From the NCBI GenBank assembly GCA_045596925.1, contig JAZODH010000093.1, forward strand, positions 1-20,483: DNA of 20,483 nt, read 5' to 3'. Positions 8,553-14,750 of this stretch are shown here, in pieces. The notes below the pieces were generated by a model that ran no database searches, had not been told where the DNA came from, and was given only the letters and a program-made list of their open reading frames with translations. The first letter of the stretch is position 1. Each line of letters begins with the position of its first letter. The position numbers and the translations under genes are program-made. Origin of the DNA: SIG710 sp045596925 (GTDB taxonomy: Bacteria > Bacillota > Clostridia > Oscillospirales > CAG-272).

Positions 8553-8635
8553 CTCAAAAACGATGTTGTTCAGATATCGTTTTTGAGCCTTTTCAGTTTG
8601 GGGAGTCCAGGCACCCTTTTTAAAGGGGGCTTGGC
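8553..8635 (+). repeat. Dispersed terminator-like repeat, copy A
   Basis: CTCAAAAACGAT (8553-8564) pairs with ATCGTTTTTGAG (8576-8587) around a loop containing TGTTCAG. It is followed by GTTTGGGGAGTCCAGGC (8596-8612) and an inner palindrome CCCTTTTTAAAGGG. The same order (hairpin, 17-mer, CCCTTT/AAAGGG block) recurs at 19870-19947, and in reverse orientation at 12458-12568. No plus-strand gene ends nearby, so here it is a repeat rather than a working terminator for a visible gene. Confidence 0.8.
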
Positions 8636-8703
8636 ACAAATGTTACTTTTAGAGACAAACGGCAGGAGCGCCCCCGCCATACCGACTACTTGCCAAAAAC
8701 GAA

Positions 8704-8732
8704 CAAAAAAACTGACCGGCAGAGCCGGTCAG
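8704..8732 (-). terminator. Intrinsic terminator on the minus strand
   Basis: Read on the minus strand, CTGACCGGC pairs with GCCGGTCAG (8732-8724 with 8720-8712) over a three-base loop, followed by seven T. It is the first strong terminator downstream of the small membrane-protein gene at 9418-9179, and lies just beyond the tandem repeats. Confidence 0.92.
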
Positions 8733-8763
8733 TCGTAATTTAATTGCACATTTCCTTGTACCC

Positions 8764-9147
8764 GATATTTCTTTCAAAATTCAGCTTACAAAAAATGAGT
8801 TTCCATCGGTCTGGGTTTGATCTCCTTATAAGATTTAAAACATTTTCGGGCCGATCTTCAATTTGCCATTGGCGTAAAGCTCCTATCCTAAAATTCTGCT
8901 TTTATCGTTTGACAATAAGATTCTCATCGGTCTGGGTTCACTCCTTATAAGACTTAAAACATCTTTGGGCCGATACTTAATTTGCCATTGGCTTAAAACT
9001 CCTGTTCTGAAATTTTGGTTCGATCAGATTGGGTTAAGAGTCTCCATCGGTTTGTGTTTTTGATCTCCTTTCAAGATTTTGGGCCGGGTCAGCTTAGATC
9101 CTCCATTGGCCTGTTCTCCTTTTTGAGATTTTTATCCGATGCCTCGC
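8764..9147 (-). repeat. Tandem array of three degenerate ~120-bp units with SD-ATG micro-ORFs
   Basis: CATCGG recurs at 8804, 8925 and 9045 (spacing 121 and 120). Units 1 and 2 are clearly alike along their whole length, unit 3 is more diverged and shorter, and a partial unit precedes 8804. On the minus strand each unit has GGAG followed by ATG nine or ten bases later and an early stop: Met-Ala-Asn-stop at 8869-8858 and at 8988-8977, and a five-codon frame at 9106-9089. Each also has a second GGAG and ATG at 13-17 bases (8806, 8927, 9047) opening frames of 6, 14 and 7 codons. ATCGG and CCGAT flank the second SD in units 1 and 2 and could pair. Function is unknown. Confidence 0.75.
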
Positions 9148-9178
9148 TCGTGGCGGGGCTCCTTCGTGCTTTGGCAGA

Positions 9179-9418
9179 TTAAAACTCTACTGCCTCGTCG
9201 TCCTCTTCGCCGTCAGCGAACTCGCAAGCGCAATCGTCGCAGCCGATATCAAAATCCTCATCGAACAGCTCGTCTCCGCAATCACACAGCTTGCAATACT
9301 TGCGACAGAACATATATACACCGTAAACAGCAGCCGCAACGGCAAACGTAACGCCAACAGAAATTGCTACGATCTTGCCAACGTTGGGCTTCTCTTTTTT
9401 TCTTTCAATGAAAAACAT
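9179..9418 (-). CDS. Small Cys-rich acidic single-pass membrane protein, unknown family
   Basis: I do not recognise this 79-residue protein. It has a short basic N-terminus (MFFIERKKEK), one hydrophobic helix (about 15-37), and then a tail with seven cysteines (38, 42, 45, 47, 60, 63, 65) and many Asp/Glu. By the positive-inside rule the N-terminus faces the cytoplasm and the Cys/acidic tail faces outward. The ATG at 9418-9416 was chosen over a longer upstream frame because it follows GGAGG at nine bases and matches the hydrophobic pattern. It has its own promoter at 9498-9526. The transcript seems to continue through the tandem repeats to the terminator at 8732-8704, since only a short hairpin without a T-tract (9141-9159) follows the stop. 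Metal binding or disulphide formation by the tail is speculation. Confidence 0.72.
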   Translation of the reverse strand: MFFIERKKEKPNVGKIVAISVGVTFAVAAAVYGVYMFCRKYCKLCDCGDELFDEDFDIGCDDCACEFADGEEDDEAVEF

Positions 9419-9497
9419 TTCAAAATACCTCCGTGTTTCTGAGATTTCGGGATTAGTATTCCGCCTGTGGCCGATATCTATTCCTTTTTCCGTCTTC

Positions 9498-9526
9498 ATT
9501 TTACCATAATTTTTTCAAAATTGCAA
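9498..9526 (-). promoter_or_regulatory. Promoter of the small membrane-protein gene
   Basis: On the minus strand TTGCAA (9526-9521), 17 bases, and TAAAAT (9503-9498), with TATGG just before the -10. This is the same design as the V-ATPase promoter. The leader to the ATG at 9418 is about 70 bases. Confidence 0.75.
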
Positions 9527-9606
9527 TAGTTTTTTTGGAAAAAATCACCGATTTTTTAGATTTTTTTATAAATATTTTGTTAAAAGTCTTTTATTTTTCG
9601 TCATCT

Positions 9607-9617
9607 TGTGGTATTAT
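9607..9617 (+). promoter_or_regulatory. Probable extended -10 promoter of prmC
   Basis: TATTAT at 9612-9617 is immediately preceded by TGTGG. The -35 position (9589-9594, TTTTAT) is poor, so recognition would rest on the extended -10. It is divergent from the promoter at 9498-9526 across a very AT-rich gap, and about 30 bases before the TTG start of prmC. Confidence 0.5.
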
Positions 9618-9647
9618 TTATGGGAATTTGATTTTGGATGTGATTTT

Positions 9648-10475
9648 TTGAAGTTTTGCGACATAGTCTTATCCTTGGAGAAAGCAGGCGTCGAAACGCC
9701 CGAATACGACGCACAGATCCTGCTCGAGCATTTTTGTTCGGTGCGCCGTTTCGAGCTTCCGTTTGTGGGTGAAAAGGATTTTGATTCGGAGGAATTGCGC
9801 TCGGCGGTGGAAAAACGCGCGCGCCGCTACCCTCTCCAGTATATTATCGGCACGTGGTCTTTTATGACCGAGGAATACGAGGTAAACGAGCATTGCCTCA
9901 TTCCGAGGCAGGACACCGAGCTGCTGGTAGAAACGGCGATCGGTGAGTTGTCGGCAAACGCAAGTTTTATCGACCTTTGCACGGGAAGCGGCTGCGTTGC
10001 AATATCGACTCTTGCCAAAAGGCGGGATTGCAGTGCCGCGGCGGTCGACCTCTTCCCCGAAACTCTTGATCTGGCAAAGCGCAACGCCGAAAAAAACGGC
10101 GTTGCGGACAGATTTGCGCCGATTTTGGCAGACGTTCTCTCCGAGCCGGCCGAGAGAATAAAATCCCGCGCACCCTTTGACGCCGTCCTGTCAAATCCCC
10201 CTTACGTTCAAAGTCACGTGGTAAAAACCCTGTCCCCCGAGGTCAAATGTGAGCCTGAGGCGGCGCTGGACGGCGGCGCGGACGGTCTGGATTTTTACCG
10301 CGCAATACTGAAATTCTACACCCCGCTCCTGTCGTCCGACGGCTTTTTTGCCTTTGAGATCGGCTACGACCAGGGGCAGGATTTAAAAAAACTTGCAACA
10401 GAGAACGGATTTTGTTGTAAAATTCTTTCCGACCTTTCGGGCAACGACCGCGTGGCAGTCCTAAAAAAGGCCTGA
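9648..10475 (+). CDS. prmC: Release factor glutamine methyltransferase PrmC
   Basis: This 275-residue protein methylates the GGQ glutamine of release factors RF1 and RF2 using S-adenosylmethionine. It shows the PrmC helical N-domain, PLQYIIG (62-68), the IPRQDTELLVE stretch (85-95), the SAM-binding loop FIDLCTGSGC (107-116) and the catalytic NPPY (183-186). The TTG at 9648 was chosen because it follows GGATGTGAT, which fits the anti-SD with one mismatch. The in-frame TTG at 9606 lies on the promoter and would add an implausible Trp/Tyr-rich lead. The ddl gene begins 24 bases after the stop, so the two probably share a transcript. Confidence 0.93.
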   Translation: MKFCDIVLSLEKAGVETPEYDAQILLEHFCSVRRFELPFVGEKDFDSEELRSAVEKRARRYPLQYIIGTWSFMTEEYEVNEHCLIPRQDTELLVETAIGELSANASFIDLCTGSGCVAISTLAKRRDCSAAAVDLFPETLDLAKRNAEKNGVADRFAPILADVLSEPAERIKSRAPFDAVLSNPPYVQSHVVKTLSPEVKCEPEAALDGGADGLDFYRAILKFYTPLLSSDGFFAFEIGYDQGQDLKKLATENGFCCKILSDLSGNDRVAVLKKA

Positions 10476-10499
10476 AAGAAATCTTTTGGAGGTTACATT

Positions 10500-11531
10500 A
10501 TGAACATAGCAATATTGGCGGGCGGTATCAGCCCCGAACGCGACGTTTCTCTCTCCTCGGCAAGCCTTATTGCCGCGGCGCTTATGAGAAACGGCAACAA
10601 CGTATATCTGGCGGACGTTTATGAGGGCGTTCCCGCAGAAACAGTCATAGATAAAAGTCTTTTCCGCTCCGATTACAGCTATTCCTACAAGGTTGAGGAA
10701 ACAGTCCCCGATCTTGATGCTGTGATCGCAAAAAACGGCGGCAGGTCAGAGCTTATCGGTCCCGGTATTCTTGAGCTTTGCCGCGCGGCGGACGTGGTCT
10801 ACATCGGTCTCCACGGTGCCATGGGCGAAAACGGTCAGCTCCAGGCGACACTTGACAATTTCAACATCAAATACACAGGCTCAGGATATGCGGGAAGTCT
10901 GCTTGCCATGGACAAGGACGTGGCGAAGATCCTCATGAGCCGTGCAGGCGTTCCCGTGCCTGTGGGCGAGGTCTGCGATCCCCGCGACCCCAAGGCAAAG
11001 GATATCGCGCTGTCGGTGGGACTTCCCTGCGTAATAAAGCCCTGCAGCTGCGGCTCGAGCGTGGGAATTTCCATGATCGACCGTGAGGATCAGCTTGACT
11101 GTGCCCTTGCGGAAGCGGCAAAATGGGAAGACAAGGTTCTTATCGAAAAGCGCATCGTTGGTCGCGAGCTGACGGTGGCAATTCTTGACGGACAGGTGCT
11201 TCCTCCCATTGAGATCATTCCCAAATCCGGCTACTACGACTACAAAAACAAATACCAGAGCGGTCTTACCGAGGAGATCTGCCCCGCGGACATTCCTTCG
11301 GAAACGGTTGAAAAGCTGGGGAAGTACACCCGACTTGCCTTTGACGCGCTCCACCTGCGCTCACTTGCCAGAATGGACTACATTCTCACAAAAGACGGCG
11401 AGGTATACTGTCTTGAAGCGAACACCCTTCCCGGCATGACTCCCACAAGTCTTCTACCCCAAGCGGCCGCCGCCGTCGGTATCACTTACGACGAGCTTTG
11501 CCAGAAGATTGTAAATCTTGCACTGAAATGA
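10500..11531 (+). CDS. ddl: D-alanine--D-alanine ligase
   Basis: This 343-residue ATP-grasp enzyme joins two D-alanines for peptidoglycan precursors. It has GGISPERDVSLSSA at residues 7-20, GLHGAMGENGQLQATLD, the glycine loop KPCSCGSSVGIS, and the C-terminal metal-binding segment EANTLPGMTPTS. The omega-loop reads YYDYKNKY, with Tyr where D-Ala-D-Lac ligases such as Leuconostoc Ddl have Phe, so it should make the ordinary D-Ala-D-Ala and would not by itself predict vancomycin resistance. The ATG follows GGAGG at seven bases. No clear terminator follows the gene. Confidence 0.95.
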   Translation: MNIAILAGGISPERDVSLSSASLIAAALMRNGNNVYLADVYEGVPAETVIDKSLFRSDYSYSYKVEETVPDLDAVIAKNGGRSELIGPGILELCRAADVVYIGLHGAMGENGQLQATLDNFNIKYTGSGYAGSLLAMDKDVAKILMSRAGVPVPVGEVCDPRDPKAKDIALSVGLPCVIKPCSCGSSVGISMIDREDQLDCALAEAAKWEDKVLIEKRIVGRELTVAILDGQVLPPIEIIPKSGYYDYKNKYQSGLTEEICPADIPSETVEKLGKYTRLAFDALHLRSLARMDYILTKDGEVYCLEANTLPGMTPTSLLPQAAAAVGITYDELCQKIVNLALK

Positions 11532-11573
11532 GCAAAACAGGGTCCGATTGACAATTCTTTTTTCTTTTGGTCC

Positions 11574-11616
11574 GTGGTAAGATAGACGTGACAGAAAAAG
11601 AGAAGTTCTGCTTCTC
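11574..11616 (+). promoter_or_regulatory. Weak promoter-like site and leader hairpin before the oxidoreductase remnant
   Basis: TAAGAT (11578-11583) is preceded by GTGG, like the other extended -10 sites in this window, but has no -35 at the right distance. TTGACA at 11548 is 24 bases away. A GAGAAG/CTTCTC hairpin (11600-11616, loop of five) follows in the leader. Confidence 0.35.
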
Positions 11617-11637
11617 CGAGTTTAAAACAGGTGCAAA

Positions 11638-12063
11638 ATGAAAAAGATCGGATACGCGGTGCTGGGGCTGGGAATCGGACTTGCACACGCAGATGCGGTG
11701 CTGACCCACCCCGACGCCACTTTAGCGGCACTTTGCGATATTGATCCCAAAAAGCTTGAAAAGGCGGCTGCCGTGTACCCCACGGCAAAGCTTTACGACA
11801 ATTTTGATGCACTGATAACAGACGATGCAGTTGACATCATCAGCATCTGTCTCCCCAGTCATCTCCATGCGGACTACGCCGTCCGCGCAATGAGAGCCGG
11901 CAAGCACGTGCTGGTGGAAAAGCCCATTGACATTACACCCGAGCGGGCGGCGCTCATAATCGAAGCGGCGCGGGAAACGGGCATGAGTCCGCGCGAACGG
12001 GCAAAACCGTCCGAATCTGACAAAAAACAGGTCCGAGGACTCGCAAAAACAAAAATATTTTGA
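11638..12063 (+). pseudogene. Gfo/Idh/MocA-family oxidoreductase, truncated to the Rossmann domain
   Basis: The first ~115 residues are a normal NAD(P)-binding Rossmann half of this family: GLGIG near residues 10-14, Asp34-Ile-Asp36 after the second strand, and the EKP motif (94-96) after HVLV. After Thr-Gly-Met (residue 116, near 11985) the family sequence stops and a basic tail of about 25 residues runs to the stop at 12063. The full family is 330-380 residues, so the whole substrate and dimer domain is missing. The start has a good SD (CAGGTG). It is most likely a dead remnant, since a free Rossmann half would lack catalytic residues. A repeated AAAACAGG(G)TCCGA occurs before and after it. 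Confidence 0.8.
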
Positions 12064-12081
12064 GAAAAATCAAATTTCCTC

Positions 12082-12110
12082 TTGAAATTTCCAAAAAAGT
12101 ATGGTATACT
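12082..12110 (+). promoter_or_regulatory. Promoter of secG
   Basis: TTGAAA (12082-12087), a 17-base spacer and TATACT (12105-12110), with TATGG before the -10. ATGGTA and TACCAT (12101-12115) form an inverted repeat centred on the -10. A small GCGCC/GGCGC hairpin lies in the leader near 12130-12148. Confidence 0.78.
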
Positions 12111-12189
12111 ACCATGGTATAAAGGTTACTGCGCCCTTTTTGGCGCGTTAAATGAACGAAATAACATCTTTTTGGAGGTTTAAATTATC

Positions 12190-12423
12190 ATGGAGATAGC
12201 ATTCGGTATTATTCTTTTGGTGCTTGCGGTATTTCTTATCGTTGCGGGTATGTTCCAGCAGGGCGGTGAGGACGGTCTTTCCGGCACTATCGTAGGCGGT
12301 TCCGAGTCGTTCTTCGGCAAGGGTAAGGAAAAGAAGAAGGACAAGGTCCTTTTCATTGCAACAGCAATCGTTTCTGCTCTTTTCGGAGTGCTTGTTCTTG
12401 TAATGAACATCGTTATAAAGTAA
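12190..12423 (+). CDS. secG: Protein translocase subunit SecG
   Basis: This 77-residue protein has two hydrophobic helices (about 3-23 and 53-74) joined by a polar loop with QQGGEDGLSGTIVGG, the usual SecG arrangement and length. SecG associates with SecYE and helps SecA-driven protein export. The ATG lies 11 bases after GGAGG. The gene is transcribed alone: it has its own promoter at 12082-12110 and a strong terminator directly at its stop. The loop carries a Lys-rich patch (KGKEKKKDK). In many Firmicutes secG is followed by rnr and smpB, but here it is not. Confidence 0.93.
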   Translation: MEIAFGIILLVLAVFLIVAGMFQQGGEDGLSGTIVGGSESFFGKGKEKKKDKVLFIATAIVSALFGVLVLVMNIVIK

Positions 12424-12456
12424 AAATAAGAGCGGCGGTGCCGCTCTTATTTTTTC
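12422..12456 (+). terminator. Intrinsic terminator of secG
   Basis: AATAAGAGCGGC pairs with GCCGCTCTTATT (12425-12436 with 12440-12451), a perfect 12-base stem with loop GGT followed by T residues. It begins within the stop codon. The A-rich 5' side makes it a possible bidirectional terminator. Confidence 0.93.
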
Positions 12457-12457
12457 T

Positions 12458-12568
12458 CCCAAGCCCTTTGAAAAGGTGGCCTGGACTCCCCACCAGCCCC
12501 CTTTAAAAAGGGTGTTGGATCCCCCAAACTAAACCGGCAAAATCGATGTCTTAACAACATCGTTTTTT
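12458..12568 (-). repeat. Dispersed terminator-like repeat, copy B (reverse, doubled 3' module)
   Basis: Read on the minus strand it has a CGATG/CATCG hairpin (12539-12567) with a TTGTTAAG loop, then GTTTGGGGGATCC and a CCCTTTTTAAAGGG block, then a second GGGGAGTCCAGGC with CCTTTTCAAAGGG. Copies A and C have this module once. This copy therefore shows an internal duplication. The hairpin ends in six T on the plus strand, so it may terminate that strand too. Confidence 0.75.
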
Positions 12569-12575
12569 CTTTTTT

Positions 12576-12600
12576 CGGACGACCAATGGTCGCCCCTACA
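12576..12600 (-). repeat. REP-like GTAGGGG palindrome 1
   Basis: On the minus strand GTAGGGG starts a short palindrome: GGGCGACC and GGTCGTCC around a three-base ATT loop (12595-12577). It belongs to a family with the copies at 12632 and 12687, and with a palindrome inside the RAYT remnant at 20161. Confidence 0.7.
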
Positions 12601-12631
12601 GAGAAGAGCGCGAACGATTCTATCAGTCCCG

Positions 12632-12656
12632 GTAGGGGAGGAGCTTGCTCCTCCCG
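12632..12656 (+). repeat. REP-like GTAGGGG palindrome 2
   Basis: GTAGGGG is followed by a perfect nine-base stem GGGAGGAGC/GCTCCTCCC (12636-12644 with 12647-12655) around TT, then G. It has the same head, length and layout as its neighbours but a different stem sequence. Confidence 0.7.
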
Positions 12657-12686
12657 TTAATTCCGAAATGTTCCCTTTGCGGATAT

Positions 12687-12711
12687 GCGAACGACCACCG
12701 GTCGCACCTAC
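12687..12711 (-). repeat. REP-like GTAGG palindrome 3
   Basis: On the minus strand GTAGGTGCGACC is followed by GGT and GGTCGTTCG, a six-base stem close to copy 1. A partial CGTAGGGAC at 12742-12750 may be a fourth, decayed copy. The rest of 12712-12797 shows no gene. Confidence 0.6.
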
Positions 12712-12797
12712 AGGGTGGAGAGCGTCCAATTTCCGCAGACCCGTAGGGACAAGGGGGACTTACCTAAATCCCATTTCTAAAAATTTACAGTGCGGTA

Positions 12798-12826
12798 TAG
12801 ACAAACGCAATAATTTGTGATATAAT
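12798..12826 (+). promoter_or_regulatory. Promoter of the hisS operon
   Basis: TAGACA (12798-12803), 17 bases, and TATAAT (12821-12826), with TGTGA before the -10. The leader is only about 35 bases, which leaves no room for a T-box. Confidence 0.75.
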
Positions 12827-12865
12827 ATTAAATTGAGTAAATATTTTCACGCGAGGAAATGAAAA

Positions 12866-14158
12866 ATGGAACTTTTATCAACACAGCCTTACAAGGGCAC
12901 CAGAGACTTTTACCCCGACGACATGAAGCTCCGCAACTGGTTCTTCGGTAAGATCAGACGCGCCCTGGAGCTGGCGGCCTTTGACGAATACAACGGCCCT
13001 ATGGTTGAAAGTCTCGACCTTTATATAGCAAAGAGCGGCGAGGAGATCGCCTGCGAGCAGACCTACAACTTTGAGGACCGCGGCGGCCGCCGTCTGGCTA
13101 TCAGACCCGAGATGACCCCCACCGTGGCACGTCTCGTTGCGGCAAAGTGTGCAGAGCTGAATATGCCCCTCAAGTGGTTCAGTATCCCCAACCTCTACCG
13201 CTACGAAAGACCCCAGAGAGGCCGTCTCCGCGAGCACTGGCAGGTAAACGTTGACATCTTCGGCTGCGACACATATGACGCAGACCTTGAAGTCATCTCA
13301 ACCGCCATCAGCCTCATGAAATCCTTCGATGCCGACGAGACCATGTTCCGTGTACACATCAACAACCGCCGTTTCTTCAACGACGTTATCTCTGCCATCT
13401 GCGGAACCGACGCCGAAGGAAGCCGTAAGGTCTCAAAGGTCGTCGACCGCCGAAACAAGGTTTCCCGCGAGGCTTACGTCAAGGACCTGACCGAGCTTGG
13501 CATCAGCGAGGATAAAATTGCCAAGATCGACGCATTATATACAATGACGGTAGAGGAAGCTACAGCCCTGTGCCCCGAATCCCGCGGCTCCGAGGAGCTT
13601 CTCTCCCTCTTTGAGGCGGTCCGCGCCATGGGCATCGAAAAATACTGTGTATTCGACTTCGGTATCATCCGCGGTCTGGACTACTACACGGGCACCGTGT
13701 TCGAGGTGTTCGACGAAGCTCCCGAAAACAACCGCGCCATGTTCGGCGGCGGCCGCTACGACAACCTAGTCGGTCTTTTCCTCAAAAAGACCAATATCAG
13801 CGGAGTTGGCTTTGGATTCGGCGACGTGACCCTTGAAAACTTCCTTGTAACTCACAAGCTCATTCCCGACATTTACAACATCGGCAAAAAAGTGCTTGTA
13901 GCTCGCTTTGAGGAAGTCCCCGTTGAAAAGTACACGAGCATCGTTGACGCCCTCCGCGCAAACGGCATCGTGAGCAGTCTTTACATCGGCACAAAGAAGT
14001 TCGGTAAACAGCTTGACTACGCCATCAAGGGCAAGTACACCCATGTGGTTATCGTTGGCGGAAACGAGCTTGAGGCAGGCATCGCCAAGATAAAGAACCT
14101 GTCCACTCACGAGGAGACCGAGTGTCCTCTTGACAAGATCGGCGAATATTTTAACTAA
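12866..14158 (+). CDS. hisS: Histidine--tRNA ligase
   Basis: This 430-residue class II synthetase has motif 2 as RYERPQRGRLREHWQ (112-126), the histidine-A motif RGLDYYTG (269-276), the histidine-B/motif 3 region GGGRYDN (294-300), and a C-terminal anticodon-binding domain (about 335-430). Motif 1 is followed by RPEMTPTVAR (80-89) rather than the RPEGTAGVVR of standard bacterial HisRS, which resembles the archaeal/eukaryotic-like type. It charges tRNA-His. HisZ was excluded because the histidine motifs and the anticodon domain are intact. The ATG follows GAGGAAATG. The next gene starts 21 bases downstream. Confidence 0.93.
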   Translation: MELLSTQPYKGTRDFYPDDMKLRNWFFGKIRRALELAAFDEYNGPMVESLDLYIAKSGEEIACEQTYNFEDRGGRRLAIRPEMTPTVARLVAAKCAELNMPLKWFSIPNLYRYERPQRGRLREHWQVNVDIFGCDTYDADLEVISTAISLMKSFDADETMFRVHINNRRFFNDVISAICGTDAEGSRKVSKVVDRRNKVSREAYVKDLTELGISEDKIAKIDALYTMTVEEATALCPESRGSEELLSLFEAVRAMGIEKYCVFDFGIIRGLDYYTGTVFEVFDEAPENNRAMFGGGRYDNLVGLFLKKTNISGVGFGFGDVTLENFLVTHKLIPDIYNIGKKVLVARFEEVPVEKYTSIVDALRANGIVSSLYIGTKKFGKQLDYAIKGKYTHVVIVGGNELEAGIAKIKNLSTHEETECPLDKIGEYFN

Positions 14159-14179
14159 ACACTCCGAAAGGACGAAAAT

Positions 14180-14722
14180 ATGACCTACATTTTTCTCGCA
14201 GACGGCTTTGAGGAGATCGAAGCCCTCACCCCTCTTGATCTTCTGCGCCGCGCGGGCATCGAAGTCAAGACCGTCGGCATCGGCGGCAAAAGAATAGTCG
14301 GCTCTCACGGCATCGCCGTTGAGGCGGATATTGCCGACAGCGAATTTTGTGACACCATGCCCGACATGATAGTCCTGCCCGGCGGCATGCCCGGCACCAA
14401 GAACCTCATGGCAAGCGACACCGTCATTACCGCCATTCGCCACGCCATCGAGTGTAACGCAATAATCGCCGCTATCTGCGCCGCTCCCATGATATTGGGG
14501 CAGCTTGGTATGATGCGCGGTATGAAGGCAGTCTGCTACCCCGGATTTGAGCAGTATCTTGAGGAAAGTGAAATTCTGAACGTACCCGCCGTCCGCGACG
14601 GAAACATTATTACGGGCGCGGGAATGGGCGCGGCTCTTGATTTCGGACTTCTGCTGGTCTCTGCTCTGCGCGGTGAAAAGACGGCAGAGGAGCTTCGTCA
14701 CCAAGTCATCGCAGACAGATAG
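14180..14722 (+). CDS. DJ-1/PfpI (YajL-like) family protein
   Basis: This 180-residue flavodoxin-like protein has the nucleophile elbow AAICAAP with Cys100, the partner Glu14 in the segment FEEIEALTPLDLLRRAG, and VLPGGMPG (65-72). The segment order matches the DJ-1/ThiJ/YajL subgroup, associated with stress protection and proposed glyoxalase or protein-repair activities that remain debated. It is not a phosphomethylpyrimidine kinase despite the old ThiJ name. The ATG follows AAAGGACG. It sits 21 bases after hisS and 28 bases before the CPBP gene, so it is probably co-transcribed. Confidence 0.92.
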   Translation: MTYIFLADGFEEIEALTPLDLLRRAGIEVKTVGIGGKRIVGSHGIAVEADIADSEFCDTMPDMIVLPGGMPGTKNLMASDTVITAIRHAIECNAIIAAICAAPMILGQLGMMRGMKAVCYPGFEQYLEESEILNVPAVRDGNIITGAGMGAALDFGLLLVSALRGEKTAEELRHQVIADR

Positions 14723-14750
14723 ATTTCAATCAAACAAACGCGAGGTGCCT

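Noticed and set aside
8764..9147. CRISPR array
   Set aside because: The units are ~120 bases, degenerate along the whole length, and have no constant short repeat with unique spacers; no cas gene is present.
10500..11531. Van-type D-Ala-D-Lac ligase
   Set aside because: The omega loop has YYDYKNKY with Tyr at the specificity position, and no vanH or vanX neighbour is present.
12712..12865. T-box riboswitch upstream of hisS
   Set aside because: The promoter at 12798-12826 leaves a leader of only ~35 bases, with no terminator/antiterminator or T-box sequence.
12866..14158. HisZ (ATP phosphoribosyltransferase regulatory subunit)
   Set aside because: The histidine-binding motifs and the C-terminal anticodon domain are intact, and no his biosynthesis genes lie nearby.
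13766..14704. 312-codon minus-strand open frame across the hisS end and the DJ-1 gene
   Set aside because: It spans the junction of two well-supported plus-strand genes and has no family features.
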